Assembly: GCF_040250305.1 (NCBI RefSeq)
Contig: NZ_CP158190.1
Span: forward strand, 4,000,001-4,064,000
Direction: 5' to 3'
Length of the DNA stretch: 64,000 nucleotides
Source of the DNA: Peribacillus frigoritolerans
GTDB lineage: Bacteria > Bacillota > Bacilli > Bacillales > DSM-1321
Positions 26,598-36,581 of this stretch are shown here, piece after piece (position 1 is the first letter of the stretch; each line of letters opens with the position of its first letter). Below the pieces are notes generated by a model. It saw only the letters and a list, made by a program, of their open reading frames with translations. It searched no databases and was not told the origin of the DNA. The position numbers and the translations under genes are program-made.

Positions 26598-28028
26598 ATG
26601 GCTATGAAAACCAGCTCTGCCAAGTTTAAAGACCGGGTGGATGAAGGAATACATAATGATTTTATGCGATTGGCCGTATCGAGTGCCCAAGAACGATTAC
26701 ACGGACGGCGGCTGACTGCCGTTGATGAATTGGGAAGCTGGGAGGATTGGCGTTCCCTTGGGGAAGAAATCCGGCAGCATGTGCTTAGTAACCTTGATTT
26801 CTATTTGCATCAGCTTGCAGAAAATGTTTCGAAAAGAGGCGGTCATGTCTTCTTCGCTCAAACGGCTGAAGAAGCAAGCGGATACATCAAGGATGTTATT
26901 GTAAAAAAGAATGCCAAAAAGGTCGTGAAATCCAAATCGATGGTCACGGAAGAGATCAATTTGAATGCCACTCTTGAAGCAGTTGGGCTCGATGTCGTTG
27001 AAACGGACCTTGGTGAATATATTTTACAAGTGGATGATCATGATCCCCCTTCCCATATCGTCGCACCTGCTCTCCATAAAAATAAGGAGCAGATTAGGGA
27101 TGTTTTTAAAGAAAAGCTTGCATATACGCAAACTGAAAAACCGGAAGAGCTTACCGCCCATGTGCGGGGCATTCTGCGGAAAGATTTCTTAAGCGCCGAT
27201 GTAGGCATTACCGGCTGTAATTTTGCGATTGCGGAAACGGGCTCGATCGGTTTGGTTACGAATGAAGGAAATGCCGATTTGGTCACTGCCCTCCCAAAAA
27301 CGCAAATCACCGTGATGGGAATGGAAAGGCTTGTACCTACATTCGATGAATTCGAGGTCCTTGTCAGCTTGTTGACAAGAAGCGCTGTCGGCCAAAGATT
27401 GACCAGTTACATCACCGCACTTACCGGTCCGCGTGATGAAGGCGATGTAGACGGCCCCGAGGAATTTCACCTTGTGATCGTGGATAATGGACGCTCCTCC
27501 ATTTTAGGAACTGAGTTTCAATCCGTTCTTCAATGCATTCGCTGTGCTGCCTGTATAAACGTCTGCCCGGTTTATCGCCAGGTTGGCGGTCATTCATATG
27601 GTTCAATATATCCGGGACCAATCGGTGCTGTGCTTTCACCCTTACTCGGAGGGTATGATGATTTCAAGGAGCTGCCGTATGCCTCCACTCTATGTGCAGC
27701 CTGTACAGATGCCTGTCCAGTAAAGATTCCTCTCCATGATTTACTGAGGAAGCATCGGGAAGTCATCGTTGAAAAGGAAAAAATGGCGCCGTTTTCAGAA
27801 AAGATGGCCATGAAGGCCTTCGGAATTGGTGCGGCATCGCCTATGCTTTATAAGTTCGGTTCCAAAATCGCCCCATCAGCGATGTCACCTTTTAAAACGG
27901 GGGATATCATCTCGAAAGGACCGGGACCACTCAAAACTTGGACAGAGAGCCGCGAGTTCCCTGCTCCAGGAAAGGAGAGCTTTCGGGACTGGTTCAAAAA
28001 TCGGGAAAAAGGAGGGAAACCATCATGA
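26598..28028 (+). CDS. lutB: Lactate utilization iron-sulfur protein LutB
   Basis: Ferredoxin-containing core subunit of LutABC. The 476-residue protein has an N-terminal LUD domain (about 70-300; [20 protein letters not shown]) and two [4Fe-4S] motifs ([12 protein letters not shown] near 314 and CAACTDACP near 363). GAGGAGGGG lies upstream. It starts 24 bases after lutA and overlaps the lutC start as ATGA. Confidence 0.94.
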   Translation: MAMKTSSAKFKDRVDEGIHNDFMRLAVSSAQERLHGRRLTAVDELGSWEDWRSLGEEIRQHVLSNLDFYLHQLAENVSKRGGHVFFAQTAEEASGYIKDVIVKKNAKKVVKSKSMVTEEINLNATLEAVGLDVVETDLGEYILQVDDHDPPSHIVAPALHKNKEQIRDVFKEKLAYTQTEKPEELTAHVRGILRKDFLSADVGITGCNFAIAETGSIGLVTNEGNADLVTALPKTQITVMGMERLVPTFDEFEVLVSLLTRSAVGQRLTSYITALTGPRDEGDVDGPEEFHLVIVDNGRSSILGTEFQSVLQCIRCAACINVCPVYRQVGGHSYGSIYPGPIGAVLSPLLGGYDDFKELPYASTLCAACTDACPVKIPLHDLLRKHREVIVEKEKMAPFSEKMAMKAFGIGAASPMLYKFGSKIAPSAMSPFKTGDIISKGPGPLKTWTESREFPAPGKESFRDWFKNREKGGKPS

Positions 28029-28726
28029 ATGGAACCATCCATAATGAAGGGACATTTTTAAACAATATAGCCAACAACCTGGGAAGGGCTCCTATTACGG
28101 AAGGCATCTCCGTTCCGGAATGGAAGCACGCCCCCCAAAAAGAAGTTTTGAAACATGCGACACCAAATGATCTTGTCGCGGAATTGAAGGAGCAATGTAA
28201 ACGGGTGCATACTCAATTTCACGTTACCGACTCCAAACAAGTGATGCATTGTTTAAAACAGGTGATTGAGGAACTTGGAAACGGACCCTTGATCATCCCT
28301 AAGGACGATCGATTTTCCGACTATGGGTTAGAGGGTATCTTAAAGGAAAAAGATGTCCATATATGGAATCACCAAGCCGGGAATGAAAATATCGAAAAAG
28401 CAGAAAGTGCTAACATCGGAATCACATTCAGTGAGATGACACTAGCAGAATCAGCGACCGTCGTCTTGTTCAGCGACAAGGACCACGGCCGTTCCATCAG
28501 CTTCCTTCCTTCCTGCCATGTTTCCATCATTCCAAAAAGCACCATCGTTCCGCGAATGACCCAGGCTGCTGCGGTCATCCGTTCAAAAGTTACCCGGGGC
28601 GAAGTCGTTCCTTCCTGCATCAATTTCATAACAGGGCCGAGCAATTCGGCTGATATCGAAATGGACCTTGTCGTCGGCGTCCATGGACCCATCAAAGCGG
28701 TCTATATAATCGTCGAAGACAAGTAG
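28025..28726 (+). CDS. lutC: Lactate utilization protein LutC
   Basis: A 233-residue LUD-domain protein, third subunit of LutABC ([41 protein letters not shown] at the C-terminus). The ATG at 28025 follows AAAGGAGGGAAACC and overlaps the lutB stop; the longer frame from 27938 lies inside lutB and is not used. Confidence 0.93.
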   Translation: MNGTIHNEGTFLNNIANNLGRAPITEGISVPEWKHAPQKEVLKHATPNDLVAELKEQCKRVHTQFHVTDSKQVMHCLKQVIEELGNGPLIIPKDDRFSDYGLEGILKEKDVHIWNHQAGNENIEKAESANIGITFSEMTLAESATVVLFSDKDHGRSISFLPSCHVSIIPKSTIVPRMTQAAAVIRSKVTRGEVVPSCINFITGPSNSADIEMDLVVGVHGPIKAVYIIVEDK

Positions 28727-28737
28727 AAATAAAAAAA

Positions 28738-28776
28738 AGAAAATGGAGAGGACCTAAATTAGGCCTCTCCATTTTT
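28738..28776. terminator. Bidirectional terminator between lutC and ysdC
   Basis: AAAATGGAGAGG and CCTCTCCATTTT pair around a 12-base loop, with A/T runs outside. It ends both convergent genes. Confidence 0.9.
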
Positions 28777-28789
28777 AACTTACACTATA

Positions 28790-29875
28790 TTATTCGTAAA
28801 TGATCCGATCAACCGCTTCGCGATCGAGGCGTTTAATCACTTCGACAATGAGCTTAACTGCATTCTCATAATCATCCCTGTGAAGCATTGCTGCGTGTGA
28901 ATGAATGTAGCGTGTGGCAATCGTGATCGCCAGTGCGGGCACGCCATTTGCCGTTAAATGGATGGAGCCGGCATCCGTCCCGCCGCCTGGAATCGATTCA
29001 TATTGATAAGGAATATTCATTTCATCAGCCGTGTCTGTGACGAAATCGCGTAATCCCTTATGTGCCACCATCGATGAATCATAGATGACGATTTGCGGGC
29101 CTTCCCCCATCTTACTCATCGCTTCTTTTTCGGAAACCCCCGGTGTATCACCAGCAATGCCGACATCGACGGCAAACCCGATATCCGGCTGAATTTTGAA
29201 TGTGGATGTTTTGGAGCCACGCAGGCCGACCTCTTCTTGCACTGCGCCAATTCCATATACTACATTAGGATGGTCGCTGTCTTTCAGCTGTTTAAGCACA
29301 TCAATGGCGATTGCACAGCCAATTCGATTGTCCCAGGCTTTGGCAAGCAGCATCTTTTCATTATTCATGACCGTGAATTCAAAATATGGCACAACCATAT
29401 CCCCTGGCTTGACGCCCCATTCCTTAACCTCTTCTTTACTGGATGCACCAATATCAATAAACATATCCTTAATATCAATCGGCTTCTTCCGCGCCTCCGC
29501 TGACAGGATATGTGGCGGCTTGGAACCGATAATGCCAGTTATATCACCTTTACCTGTAACGATCGTCACGCGCTGGGCCAGCATTACCTGTGACCACCAG
29601 CCCCCTACCGGCTGAAAACGCAAAAATCCTTTATCATCAATTTGGGTGATCATGAAACCGACTTCGTCCATATGCCCGGTAACGACGATTTTCGGTCCGT
29701 TTTCATCACCCGTTTTCTTGGCAATCAAACTTCCCAGGCCATCTGTCGATATTTCATCCGCAAATGGTGTTATGTATTCGGTCATCACTTTTCTTACTTC
29801 ACTTTCATTTCCTGCAATGCCTTTAGCATCCGTTAAGTCCCGCAGCATCCTTAACGTTTCATCCAATTGAGCCAT
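28790..29875 (-). CDS. ysdC: M42-family aminopeptidase YsdC
   Basis: Metal-dependent aminopeptidase (glutamyl aminopeptidase/cellulase M family), probably a cytosolic oligomer degrading peptides. The 361-residue protein has the expected ligands: [10 protein letters not shown] (His and Asp near 66-68), [10 protein letters not shown] (bridging Asp), QEEVGLRGS (catalytic Glu pair), [10 protein letters not shown] and the C-terminal RYIHSHAAM. Length is identical to B. subtilis YsdC. GGGAGG precedes the ATG. Confidence 0.92.
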   Translation of the reverse strand: MAQLDETLRMLRDLTDAKGIAGNESEVRKVMTEYITPFADEISTDGLGSLIAKKTGDENGPKIVVTGHMDEVGFMITQIDDKGFLRFQPVGGWWSQVMLAQRVTIVTGKGDITGIIGSKPPHILSAEARKKPIDIKDMFIDIGASSKEEVKEWGVKPGDMVVPYFEFTVMNNEKMLLAKAWDNRIGCAIAIDVLKQLKDSDHPNVVYGIGAVQEEVGLRGSKTSTFKIQPDIGFAVDVGIAGDTPGVSEKEAMSKMGEGPQIVIYDSSMVAHKGLRDFVTDTADEMNIPYQYESIPGGGTDAGSIHLTANGVPALAITIATRYIHSHAAMLHRDDYENAVKLIVEVIKRLDREAVDRIIYE

Positions 29876-29939
29876 TCTTTTACCTCCCTATAACTTACAT
29901 TACAAGAATAATTATACAGACAATCGATTACATAAACAA

Positions 29940-30434
29940 TCAGTAGCCTTGCTTTTGCCTTTCGTAATTCACTTCATTTTTGCTTACATATGCTTTTTCC
30001 ACATCCGCTGCCGAAAATCCAAGCAACTCTCCTAAATGTAAATACGCAGCAAAAACTTTTTGGAAAGATGACTCTGTCAACTGTGTGCGAAATTCACTGA
30101 TGTAGCCGTAAATAGCAGTAAATTGAATAGTCAAATCCTCCTGATGCATGTTGGGGGCAGATGGAACTTCCGGTACAAATCCCCGTTCGATCCCGAGTGA
30201 CAAAATGAAATGAATGCCATCCACGTATTCAGCCAAAATCGTTTCTTTATCAGAGGGTCCTTTAAGACTCCAGAATTTAAAACATCTCGTTTCATTGGCA
30301 AGCTCTCCAAGCTCCACTAAAAGAGCAAGTATCTTCCGTTCCACCAAGTCTTCAGCACCCAATTCATGCTTTGATTGTATATGCTCATCCAAAGCTGCCT
30401 GCATTTCCATTAATTTACCTATGTTCATTTTCAT
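29940..30434 (-). CDS. Dimeric dUTP diphosphatase (dUTPase_2 family)
   Basis: 164-residue all-alpha NTP pyrophosphohydrolase of the MazG-like dimeric dUTPase class, hydrolysing dUTP to dUMP. Metal-binding pairs are visible as ELGELANE and EYVDGIHF, with the family substrate motif CFKFWS between them. Start codons overlap: GTG at 30437 and ATG at 30434 both follow AAGGAAAG; I prefer the ATG on spacing. Divergent from ysdB. Confidence 0.85.
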   Translation of the reverse strand: MKMNIGKLMEMQAALDEHIQSKHELGAEDLVERKILALLVELGELANETRCFKFWSLKGPSDKETILAEYVDGIHFILSLGIERGFVPEVPSAPNMHQEDLTIQFTAIYGYISEFRTQLTESSFQKVFAAYLHLGELLGFSAADVEKAYVSKNEVNYERQKQGY

Positions 30435-30474
30435 CACTTCTTTCCTTGTCTTCCCCTAAATTATATCAAATAAA

Positions 30475-30500
30475 TGAAACTTATTAAAAACCCATACGTA
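30475..30500 (+). promoter_or_regulatory. Sigma-W promoter of ysdB
   Basis: TGAAAC (30475-30480), exactly 16 bases, CGTA (30497-30500): an exact sigma-W consensus. ysdB is an established sigma-W target in B. subtilis. Confidence 0.9.
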
Positions 30501-30536
30501 AATGAAAGGAATCACTCTGTTTAAGGAGGTAGCTCC

Positions 30537-30917
30537 ATGGTATTGATCATGCGGTTCATTCTTTTGGCTCTCATCATTTTCTTAATATATACAGTCATCA
30601 AATACCTATTTAATCCGAAAAGAAAATTAGAGCTGGCACATGAACAGAAAAAGTTCTTTCTGCTCGACGATACAGCCAATATACGAAAGAATTTTTTATT
30701 GACGTACAACGGGGTGATGTTTGAAGGGGAAAAGTATCTAGGGACGACGGAACGCTCCTTTGAGGTCATCTCCATCTTCATATGGCCCAAGAAAGTGGCC
30801 GGCCTAAAAGGCTTGAAGCGAAATGACTTCTTAAAAATCGAGGAAGCCATTAAAAAACAATATCCGGATGCCGTTATTGATTGGAAGAGCCCTGTTAAGG
30901 AATTTTTACAAAAATGA
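30537..30917 (+). CDS. ysdB: Sigma-W regulon protein YsdB
   Basis: 126 residues with one N-terminal membrane helix (about 4-24: IMRFILLALIIFLIYTVIKY) and a soluble, basic C-terminal part containing KKFFLLDD, NFLLTYNGVMFEGEKY and IFIWPKK, as in B. subtilis YsdB. Molecular function unknown; linked to the cell-envelope stress response by its promoter. GGAGG precedes the ATG. Confidence 0.9.
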   Translation: MVLIMRFILLALIIFLIYTVIKYLFNPKRKLELAHEQKKFFLLDDTANIRKNFLLTYNGVMFEGEKYLGTTERSFEVISIFIWPKKVAGLKGLKRNDFLKIEEAIKKQYPDAVIDWKSPVKEFLQK

Positions 30918-30936
30918 AAAAAAATCACGCGTAATG

Positions 30937-30969
30937 AAGAGCCTTGAGAAAAATGTACTCAAGGCTCTA
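30937..30969. terminator. Bidirectional terminator after ysdB
   Basis: GAGCCTTGAG (30939-30948) pairs perfectly with CTCAAGGCTC (30958-30967). It separates ysdB from the convergent VTT gene. Confidence 0.85.
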
Positions 30970-30971
30970 TA

Positions 30972-31541
30972 TTAATCATCTGAACGAAAAAATTCCTTCC
31001 AGGGAACGACCGTCTGCTTCTCTCTCAATAAATAGAGCAATAAGGTTAAGGATAATAAAATGATGACGATCAGGGTTGGACTGAAATCTGCAATATAGTG
31101 GCCAAAAACGGTATATACGAATGCTACAGGGAGATTGGTCATGAAGGATAGATAAAAATAATTTTTCAGCCCTTTATTGGATTCCAATAAGCAAAGCGAC
31201 AGCAAGTAAAAGTGAATGAATGGTATTAGCCTCAGTACTGCAATTTGCCGGCTGTTTAGCTTTCGGTTTCCAAACAGCTTATTCTTAAGCCGCAGCAGCC
31301 TATCCTTTGTCTTCGGAAATTTGCCTATCACGAAATAAAAGGCCATACTGGACAACGTCAAACCGATTACCGAATAGATGGTTCCAAAAGCTGCCCCGAA
31401 TAATACTCCGCCAGACATGCAAACCACAATGACGGGAATGAATAAAAATTGCCTTAATAAATGAAAAGTGATAAAAATCAACGGTGCAAACACGCTTCCT
31501 GATTGAACGTAGCTCATCACAAGTGTCAGTTTATCATTCAT
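30972..31541 (-). CDS. VTT-domain (TVP38/TMEM64) membrane protein
   Basis: 189-residue DedA-superfamily membrane protein with about five hydrophobic segments and the VTT-domain features (GVLFGAAFGTIYSVIGLTLS; LRLIPFIHFYLLSL). Related proteins are implicated in lipid scrambling and membrane homeostasis; the substrate here is unknown. The ATG at 31541 (MNDKLTLVMSYVQ) follows GGAGGGAG, so the 15 upstream codons are excluded. B. subtilis ytxB is a family member located nearby, but orthology is uncertain. Confidence 0.8.
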   Translation of the reverse strand: MNDKLTLVMSYVQSGSVFAPLIFITFHLLRQFLFIPVIVVCMSGGVLFGAAFGTIYSVIGLTLSSMAFYFVIGKFPKTKDRLLRLKNKLFGNRKLNSRQIAVLRLIPFIHFYLLSLCLLESNKGLKNYFYLSFMTNLPVAFVYTVFGHYIADFSPTLIVIILLSLTLLLYLLREKQTVVPWKEFFRSDD

Positions 31542-31601
31542 GCTCTCCCTCCAGCTACTCTTTGCTGCTTCTACAAGCATATACATTATACGGGCTACAT
31601 A

Positions 31602-31877
31602 TTACAATTGAATGAATATCTTAATCAATAAGCCTATCTGAAGAATCATCAATATAGGCAGGCCCCACTTAAAAGCGGCATGCTTCGTCTTATGGCGGAA
31701 TTGCTTCATCCCCAAAAAGGACCCAGTCCCTCCGCCTATGACCGCCCAAAACCAAAGTGTCTTTTCACTGATCCGGTACTCCCCATTACGCGCTTTCCTT
31801 TTGTCGATTCCCATTAAGGCAAACCCGATGATGTTTGTGATGATTATATAAGCAGCAATGAACCATACTCCTTGCAT
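31602..31877 (-). CDS. ysdA: DUF1294 membrane protein YsdA
   Basis: A 91-residue protein with two hydrophobic segments around a basic MGIDKRKARNGEYRISE motif, matching DUF1294. The ATG at 31877 is eight bases from AGGAGG; the one at 31883 is only two bases away and unlikely. It follows the rplT terminator, so expression may depend on read-through or an unseen promoter. Function unknown. Confidence 0.83.
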   Translation of the reverse strand: MQGVWFIAAYIIITNIIGFALMGIDKRKARNGEYRISEKTLWFWAVIGGGTGSFLGMKQFRHKTKHAAFKWGLPILMILQIGLLIKIFIQL

Positions 31878-31901
31878 CCTCATTCCCTCCTTTAAATATG
31901 T

Positions 31902-31933
31902 AAAAAGCCACCCTCTTGAAAAGAGAGTGGCTG
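31902..31933 (-). terminator. Terminator of infC-rpmI-rplT
   Basis: AGCCACCCTCTT / AAGAGAGTGGCT (one mismatch), followed on minus by TTTTTAC, 13 bases past the rplT stop. Confidence 0.88.
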
Positions 31934-31945
31934 TATCAGTCAGAC

Positions 31946-32305
31946 TTATTTGTCTAATTGTTGTTTAGCAGCAGTTGCTAATTGAGCAAAAGCTTGTTCG
32001 TCAGCAACAGCAAGATCAGCAAGCATTTTGCGGTTCACTTCGATACCAGCAAGCTTTAGACCATGCATTAAACGGCTGTAAGAAAGACCGTTGATGCGTG
32101 CTGCAGCGTTGATACGAGTGATCCAAAGTTTACGGAAATCACGTTTCTTTTGACGACGGTCACGGAAAGCATAGTTTCCTGACTTCATTACTTGTTGGTT
32201 AGCTACTTTGAAAAGAATATGTTTCGCGCCATAGTAACCTTTAGCTAATTTTATTACCTTTTTACGACGTTTGCGAGTAACAGTACCGCCTTTTACACGT
32301 GGCAT
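31946..32305 (-). CDS. rplT: 50S ribosomal protein L20
   Basis: 119 residues ([20 protein letters not shown]), an early-assembly 50S protein that binds 23S rRNA and represses its own operon through the infC leader. AGGAGG precedes the ATG. Third gene of infC-rpmI-rplT. Confidence 0.98.
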   Translation of the reverse strand: MPRVKGGTVTRKRRKKVIKLAKGYYGAKHILFKVANQQVMKSGNYAFRDRRQKKRDFRKLWITRINAAARINGLSYSRLMHGLKLAGIEVNRKMLADLAVADEQAFAQLATAAKQQLDK

Positions 32306-32340
32306 GTTATTTCCCTCCTATTTAACTCGATAAATCGAAC

Positions 32341-32541
32341 TTATTTAATGTTGTCTAGCATATGACGAATACGTTTGAAGTCACCTTTGCTTACAAGGCT
32401 AGCTTTGCGAAGCTTACGCTTTTGCTTAGTAGATTTGTTAGCAAATAAATGGCTTGTGTAAGCGTTAGAACGCTTAAGTTTGCCGGATCCAGTCTTTTTG
32501 AAACGTTTAGCAGATCCGCGGTGAGTTTTCATTTTAGGCAT
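32341..32541 (-). CDS. rpmI: 50S ribosomal protein L35
   Basis: 66 residues ([20 protein letters not shown]), highly basic, family length. GAGGAGG precedes the ATG. Between infC and rplT. Confidence 0.98.
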   Translation of the reverse strand: MPKMKTHRGSAKRFKKTGSGKLKRSNAYTSHLFANKSTKQKRKLRKASLVSKGDFKRIRHMLDNIK

Positions 32542-32575
32542 AAGGTATTCCTCCTCATTACAAATTACTTTACAA

Positions 32576-33091
32576 TTACTTTTCGTTTTTCGGTGCTAAG
32601 ATAATGAACATGCTGCGCCCGTCCATTTTTGGGTGTTGCTCGATTGTAGCCACTTCTTTACATGCTTCAGAAAAACGAACGAGTACACGTTGACCAATTT
32701 CCTTATGCGTAATGGCACGTCCTTTGAATCGGATAGAAGCTTTTACTTTATCGCCTTTTTCAAGGAATTTAATACCGTTGCGAAGCTTCGTATTGAAATC
32801 GTGTTCTTCAATCGTCGGGCTCAAACGAACCTCTTTCAGACTGATGACTTTTTGATTTTTACGTGCTTCCTTGTCTTTCTTTTGCTGCTCGAAGCGGTGT
32901 TTTCCGTAGTCCATGATCCGGGCTACCGGAGGCTTTGCATTTGCAGCAACTAAAACTAGATCAAGATTTACACGAGCGGCAATTTCCAATGCTTCGAATT
33001 TCGTTTTAATTCCAAGTTGTTCTCCGTTTTGGTCAATAAGACGAACTTCACGGGCTCGGATGCCCTCGTTTACCATCGCGTCTTTACTAAT
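32576..33091 (-). CDS. infC: Translation initiation factor IF-3
   Basis: 171 residues. Binds the 30S subunit, monitors the start codon and prevents premature subunit joining. It has an N-terminal domain ([20 protein letters not shown]) and a C-terminal domain with [19 protein letters not shown]. The reading frame extends five codons upstream of the first ATG to ATT at 33091, which lies six bases from GGAGGTGG. ATT initiation is the known autoregulatory feature of infC, so I use ATT; the ATG at 33076 has no ribosome-binding site. Confidence 0.95.
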   Translation of the reverse strand: MSKDAMVNEGIRAREVRLIDQNGEQLGIKTKFEALEIAARVNLDLVLVAANAKPPVARIMDYGKHRFEQQKKDKEARKNQKVISLKEVRLSPTIEEHDFNTKLRNGIKFLEKGDKVKASIRFKGRAITHKEIGQRVLVRFSEACKEVATIEQHPKMDGRSMFIILAPKNEK

Positions 33092-33180
33092 AGTTAGCCA
33101 CCTCCAAAGATATTGGCGAATACGAATATTTGAATAAATTCGGTCACGCTCACAACTCGCTTACAGGATATAATCATAAT

Positions 33181-33320
33181 AAAAAAGTGTGGATGCATGC
33201 TGCACCCACACTGATAGACTCATTCAGAAAGATCCAAATAATCAAATCATGACCTGTTAACTGCATTGTTTGCGTCAACCAGGTGAGAAGCGGGTGCTTC
33301 TTCTTTTCATCAAACACGTA
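33181..33320 (-). promoter_or_regulatory. L20 leader of infC-rpmI-rplT
   Basis: The minus-strand leader contains the conserved L20-leader segment CCCGCTTCTCACCTGGTTGA, then TTAACAGGTCA, and ends in the terminator hairpin AGTGTGG...CCACACT (33187-33211) with a U-run. L20 binding promotes termination. Confidence 0.88.
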
Positions 33321-33336
33321 TTCAATTCACTTTAGA

Positions 33337-33366
33337 AATATATCATAAACACTGATGACTTGTCAA
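33337..33366 (-). promoter_or_regulatory. Promoter of infC operon
   Basis: TTGACA (33366-33361) and TATATT (33342-33337) on minus with 18 bases between, immediately upstream of the L20 leader. Confidence 0.75.
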
Positions 33367-33436
33367 ATGCTAATTTATTCGTTTTTCACAACAAAATTAA
33401 TATTATCAGACATTCAGTTATTTGACAATACGTTTT

Positions 33437-33931
33437 TTAAAGTAATTTGGACAAAAAATATTCATCATGATACTTCCCATCAAAAAACAGTGATTCCCGC
33501 TTTATTCCTTCCTTTTCAAAACCCATCTTTCGATATAAGGAAAGCGCAGGGGCGTTGTTTGCAATCACGGACAATTCCAGGCGCCGGATTTCGTTTGTCC
33601 GTGCATGCTCCTCCATTTTCTGAAATAGCTTCGTACCGATGCCTTTTCCCCTGTCCTGTTCATTGATGCCGATGACGATTTTGGCTGAATGCCTCGTTCG
33701 GCCCATTTGATTGCCCAATAAGATCAGGTAACCATTCAGTTCATGGCCGCTAGCAGCAACGAGGAAAACGGAAGGGGGATTTTTTTCGATTTGTTCCATT
33801 TGCTTCTCCATTTGTTTCGCTGTCGCTTTTCTTTCCCCAGGGTTGAACAGCATATACCCGGAATCTTCAACATGATTGAACAGAGCAGCCAAGTTACCCG
33901 CGTCTTTACTTGAAGCTCTTCTAATCTCCAT
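33437..33931 (-). CDS. GNAT-family N-acetyltransferase
   Basis: 164 residues forming one GNAT domain: acetyl-CoA pyrophosphate loop QDRGKGIGTKL (about 91-101), preceding strand AKIVIGIN, and C-terminal NNAPALSLYRKMGFEKEGI. The substrate cannot be told from sequence; the overall pattern resembles ribosomal-protein/amino-acid acetyltransferases. GGGGGAG precedes the ATG. Its neighbours give no functional clue. Confidence 0.82.
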   Translation of the reverse strand: MEIRRASSKDAGNLAALFNHVEDSGYMLFNPGERKATAKQMEKQMEQIEKNPPSVFLVAASGHELNGYLILLGNQMGRTRHSAKIVIGINEQDRGKGIGTKLFQKMEEHARTNEIRRLELSVIANNAPALSLYRKMGFEKEGIKRESLFFDGKYHDEYFLSKLL

Positions 33932-33983
33932 TTATCCCACTCCCCCTTTAGTTACAGTCCATAATGACCGAAGCCATCAAATG

Positions 33984-34154
33984 TTAAGAGTCTTCTTTCG
34001 CCTTTTTCTTTTTCTCAATGGCGTCCCAAGAAAATAGGGCTATCCAAAAAAACAGGACCGGGACGATGGCGTATTGTCGATAACCATCCAATAACAATAA
34101 GATGATGATGACAAGGAATGTCGGTCCGAATAGATAAGTAAATTTCTTTTTCAT
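33984..34154 (-). CDS. Small two-helix membrane protein, unknown function
   Basis: 56 residues (MKKKFTYLFGPTFLVIIILL, then a second hydrophobic stretch VPVLFFWIALF and a basic tail EKKKKAKED). The ATG at 34154 follows AAAGGAGGGGCAGC; the longer frame to 34190 lacks a ribosome-binding site. It lies between thrS and the GNAT gene. Not recognised. Confidence 0.65.
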   Translation of the reverse strand: MKKKFTYLFGPTFLVIIILLLLDGYRQYAIVPVLFFWIALFSWDAIEKKKKAKEDS

Positions 34155-34219
34155 GCTGCCCCTCCTTTTCATTGCTGTACATATTTTCACATGATGGTTT
34201 CATTTTATCATGCCATAAT

Positions 34220-34257
34220 TAAAAAGAGGGACACAACTATATGTGCCCCTCTTTTTG
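34220..34257 (-). terminator. thrS terminator
   Basis: AAAGAGGGACACA pairs with TGTGCCCCTCTTT around a short loop, with A/T runs on both sides, directly after the thrS stop codon. Confidence 0.88.
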
Positions 34258-34260
34258 CTG

Positions 34261-36192
34261 TTAACGGCTCACTTCCGCCTTAATCGCTGAAACGAAATCT
34301 TCAAAAGCGATCGTTTCGGATTTTTGTTCACCGTATTTACGTACATTCACGCTGCCTTCTTTGGCTTCATTGTCTCCAACGACCAGCATGTACGGGATTT
34401 TTTGCATTTGCGCTTCACGGATTTTGTAACCGATTTTCTCGTCACGTGTATCCAGGTCGACACGAATGCCTTGCGCTTTAAGTTTTTCCTGTACTTCTTT
34501 CGCATAATCCAAGTGCACTTCAGGTGAGACCGGAATCACTTGTGCTTGGATAGGTGCAAGCCAAGTCGGGAATGCCCCCTTGTATTCTTCGATCAAGTAA
34601 GCGACAAAACGTTCCATTGTGGAAACGACGCCGCGGTGGATAACAACCGGACGGTGCTGCTTGCCGTCCTCACCGACGTAATTAAGATCAAAACGTTCAG
34701 GAAGCAAGAAATCAAGCTGAACAGTGGAAAGCGTTTCATCTTTTCCTAAAGCAGTACGTACCTGAACATCGAGCTTAGGACCGTAGAATGCCGCTTCACC
34801 TTCCGCTTCAAAGTAATCCAGACCAAGTTCATCCATGGCGCCTTTTAACATGCTTTGCGCTTTTTCCCACATGTCATCATCATCGAAGTATTTTTCTGTA
34901 TCCTGCGGATCGCGATAAGACAGGCGGAATGAATAATCCTTGATATCGAAATCTTTATATACTTCCAGAACCAGGTTCACAACGCGCTTGAACTCTTCTT
35001 TGATTTGGTCGGGGCGGACGAAAATGTGCGCATCATTCAATGTCATCCCACGTACACGCTGAAGGCCGGAAAGGGCACCTGACATTTCATAGCGGTGCAT
35101 CAATCCTAGCTCGGCAATCCGGATTGGCAGTTCCCGGTAGCTGTGGATGCTGTTTTTATAGACCATCATGTGATGCGGGCAGTTCATCGGACGCAGGACA
35201 AGCTGTTCGTTTTCCATCTCCATGACTGGGAACATGCCATCCTGGTAATGATCCCAGTGTCCAGAAGTTTTATAAAGGTCCACGCTACCCATCACAGGTG
35301 TGTAGACATGGTCATAACCCAAACGTTCTTCCTTGTCCACGATATACCTTTCGATTGTCCGGCGGATGGTCGCTCCTTTTGGCAACCACATCGGCAGCCC
35401 TTGTCCCACTTTCTGTGAGCTCATGAACAAGTTCAATTCTTTACCGATTTTACGATGGTCACGCTCCTTGGCTTCTTCAAGGAAACGCAGGTGTTCGGCC
35501 AAATCTTCTTTTTTATAGAAAGCCGTACCGTAAATGCGTTGCAGCATTTTGTTTTTGCTATCGCCTCTCCAGTATGCTCCAGCGATGCTCAATAGCTTGA
35601 ATTCTTTGATTTTCCCAGTTGATGGAACATGGATTCCACGGCAAAGGTCAAAGAATTCCCCTTGCTTATAAAGTGTTACCTGCTGATCGGCAGGAATTGC
35701 ATCGATCAACTCCAATTTATACTCGTCGCCGATTTCTTTAAAACGGGAAATCGCTTCATCACGACTTACTTCGATGCGGGAAATTTCCAAGTTCTCGTTG
35801 ACGATTTTCTTCATTTCTTTTTCAATCAATGGAAGGTCTTCGGGAGTCAATGATTCCTCCATATCCATATCATAGTAAAAGCCGCCCTCGATGACTGGCC
35901 CTACGCCGAATTTAGCGTTTTTGTACAAACGTTTGATCGCTTGTGCCATCAAGTGCGCTGTACTGTGACGCAATACTTCAAGAGCATCCGCTGTGTCCTG
36001 AGTGACGATTTCGATTGAACCATCTTGTTCAATCGGGCGTTTCAAATCATATAATTCACCATTGAATTTTCCAGCAATGGATTTTTTCCTTAAACCAGGG
36101 CTGATGGATGCAGCGATGTCTTCAGTTGTTGTGCCTTTAGCAAACTCCTTAACCGCTCCGTCAGGAAAAGATATTTTCAGTAATTCTGACAT
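34261..36192 (-). CDS. thrS: Threonine--tRNA ligase
   Basis: 643 residues, full length for ThrRS. Domains: N-terminal TGS (1-64), editing domain with [10 protein letters not shown] and DLCRGIHVP, class II core with the zinc-site segment [10 protein letters not shown] and [19 protein letters not shown], and a C-terminal anticodon-binding domain from about 540. Controlled by an upstream T-box leader with its own promoter. Confidence 0.97.
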   Translation of the reverse strand: MSELLKISFPDGAVKEFAKGTTTEDIAASISPGLRKKSIAGKFNGELYDLKRPIEQDGSIEIVTQDTADALEVLRHSTAHLMAQAIKRLYKNAKFGVGPVIEGGFYYDMDMEESLTPEDLPLIEKEMKKIVNENLEISRIEVSRDEAISRFKEIGDEYKLELIDAIPADQQVTLYKQGEFFDLCRGIHVPSTGKIKEFKLLSIAGAYWRGDSKNKMLQRIYGTAFYKKEDLAEHLRFLEEAKERDHRKIGKELNLFMSSQKVGQGLPMWLPKGATIRRTIERYIVDKEERLGYDHVYTPVMGSVDLYKTSGHWDHYQDGMFPVMEMENEQLVLRPMNCPHHMMVYKNSIHSYRELPIRIAELGLMHRYEMSGALSGLQRVRGMTLNDAHIFVRPDQIKEEFKRVVNLVLEVYKDFDIKDYSFRLSYRDPQDTEKYFDDDDMWEKAQSMLKGAMDELGLDYFEAEGEAAFYGPKLDVQVRTALGKDETLSTVQLDFLLPERFDLNYVGEDGKQHRPVVIHRGVVSTMERFVAYLIEEYKGAFPTWLAPIQAQVIPVSPEVHLDYAKEVQEKLKAQGIRVDLDTRDEKIGYKIREAQMQKIPYMLVVGDNEAKEGSVNVRKYGEQKSETIAFEDFVSAIKAEVSR

Positions 36193-36251
36193 TGAGTTTC
36201 ACTCCTTCTTATTGTTCGAACAAATTACAGGTATTTGATTCCATTACAACA

Positions 36252-36527
36252 CAAAAAAGCCCGTCCCTGTATAAAACAGGGACGAGCTTAGTAATAAATA
36301 TCATTAACCCGCGGTTCCACCCTCGTTCCAGCTTGCTTTTCACGGCAAAATGGCACTTGTAACTTGGTAACGGCAGCTTCCCGTCAGCTCATATTCGCAG
36401 AATGCCTGCTTTCCGAGCCGAAGTTTAAAGGTGGTAAGTGTTCCATGCGAATAGGAAGCTTACAGCCTGTTGGCTCCCCTCTCTGATAATCGGCGACTAG
36501 AATACCCTTGTCCTCATCATAACTTTT
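36252..36527 (-). promoter_or_regulatory. T-box leader of thrS
   Basis: On minus the T-box sequence GGGTGGAACCGCGG (36322-36309) precedes a terminator hairpin (36253-36289; CCGTCCCTGT paired with ACAGGGACGAG) and U-run. A candidate threonine specifier ACC lies in CTTACCACC near 36430-36440. Confidence 0.92.
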
Positions 36528-36550
36528 AGTTTTTTAATAGTATGTAGGAA

Positions 36551-36579
36551 ATTATAATTTGTTATACGGTGAAAATCAA
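36551..36579 (-). promoter_or_regulatory. Promoter of the thrS T-box transcript
   Basis: TTGATT (36579-36574), 17 bases, TATAAT (36556-36551) on minus, just beyond the ytxC stop codon. Confidence 0.78.
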
Positions 36580-36581
36580 GG

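Noticed and set aside
18966..28726. Recently acquired genomic island spanning glc and lut genes
   Set aside because: Gene families are ordinary for bacilli and no integrase, tRNA target or flanking direct repeat was seen; glcDF and its regulator are in their B. subtilis neighbourhood.
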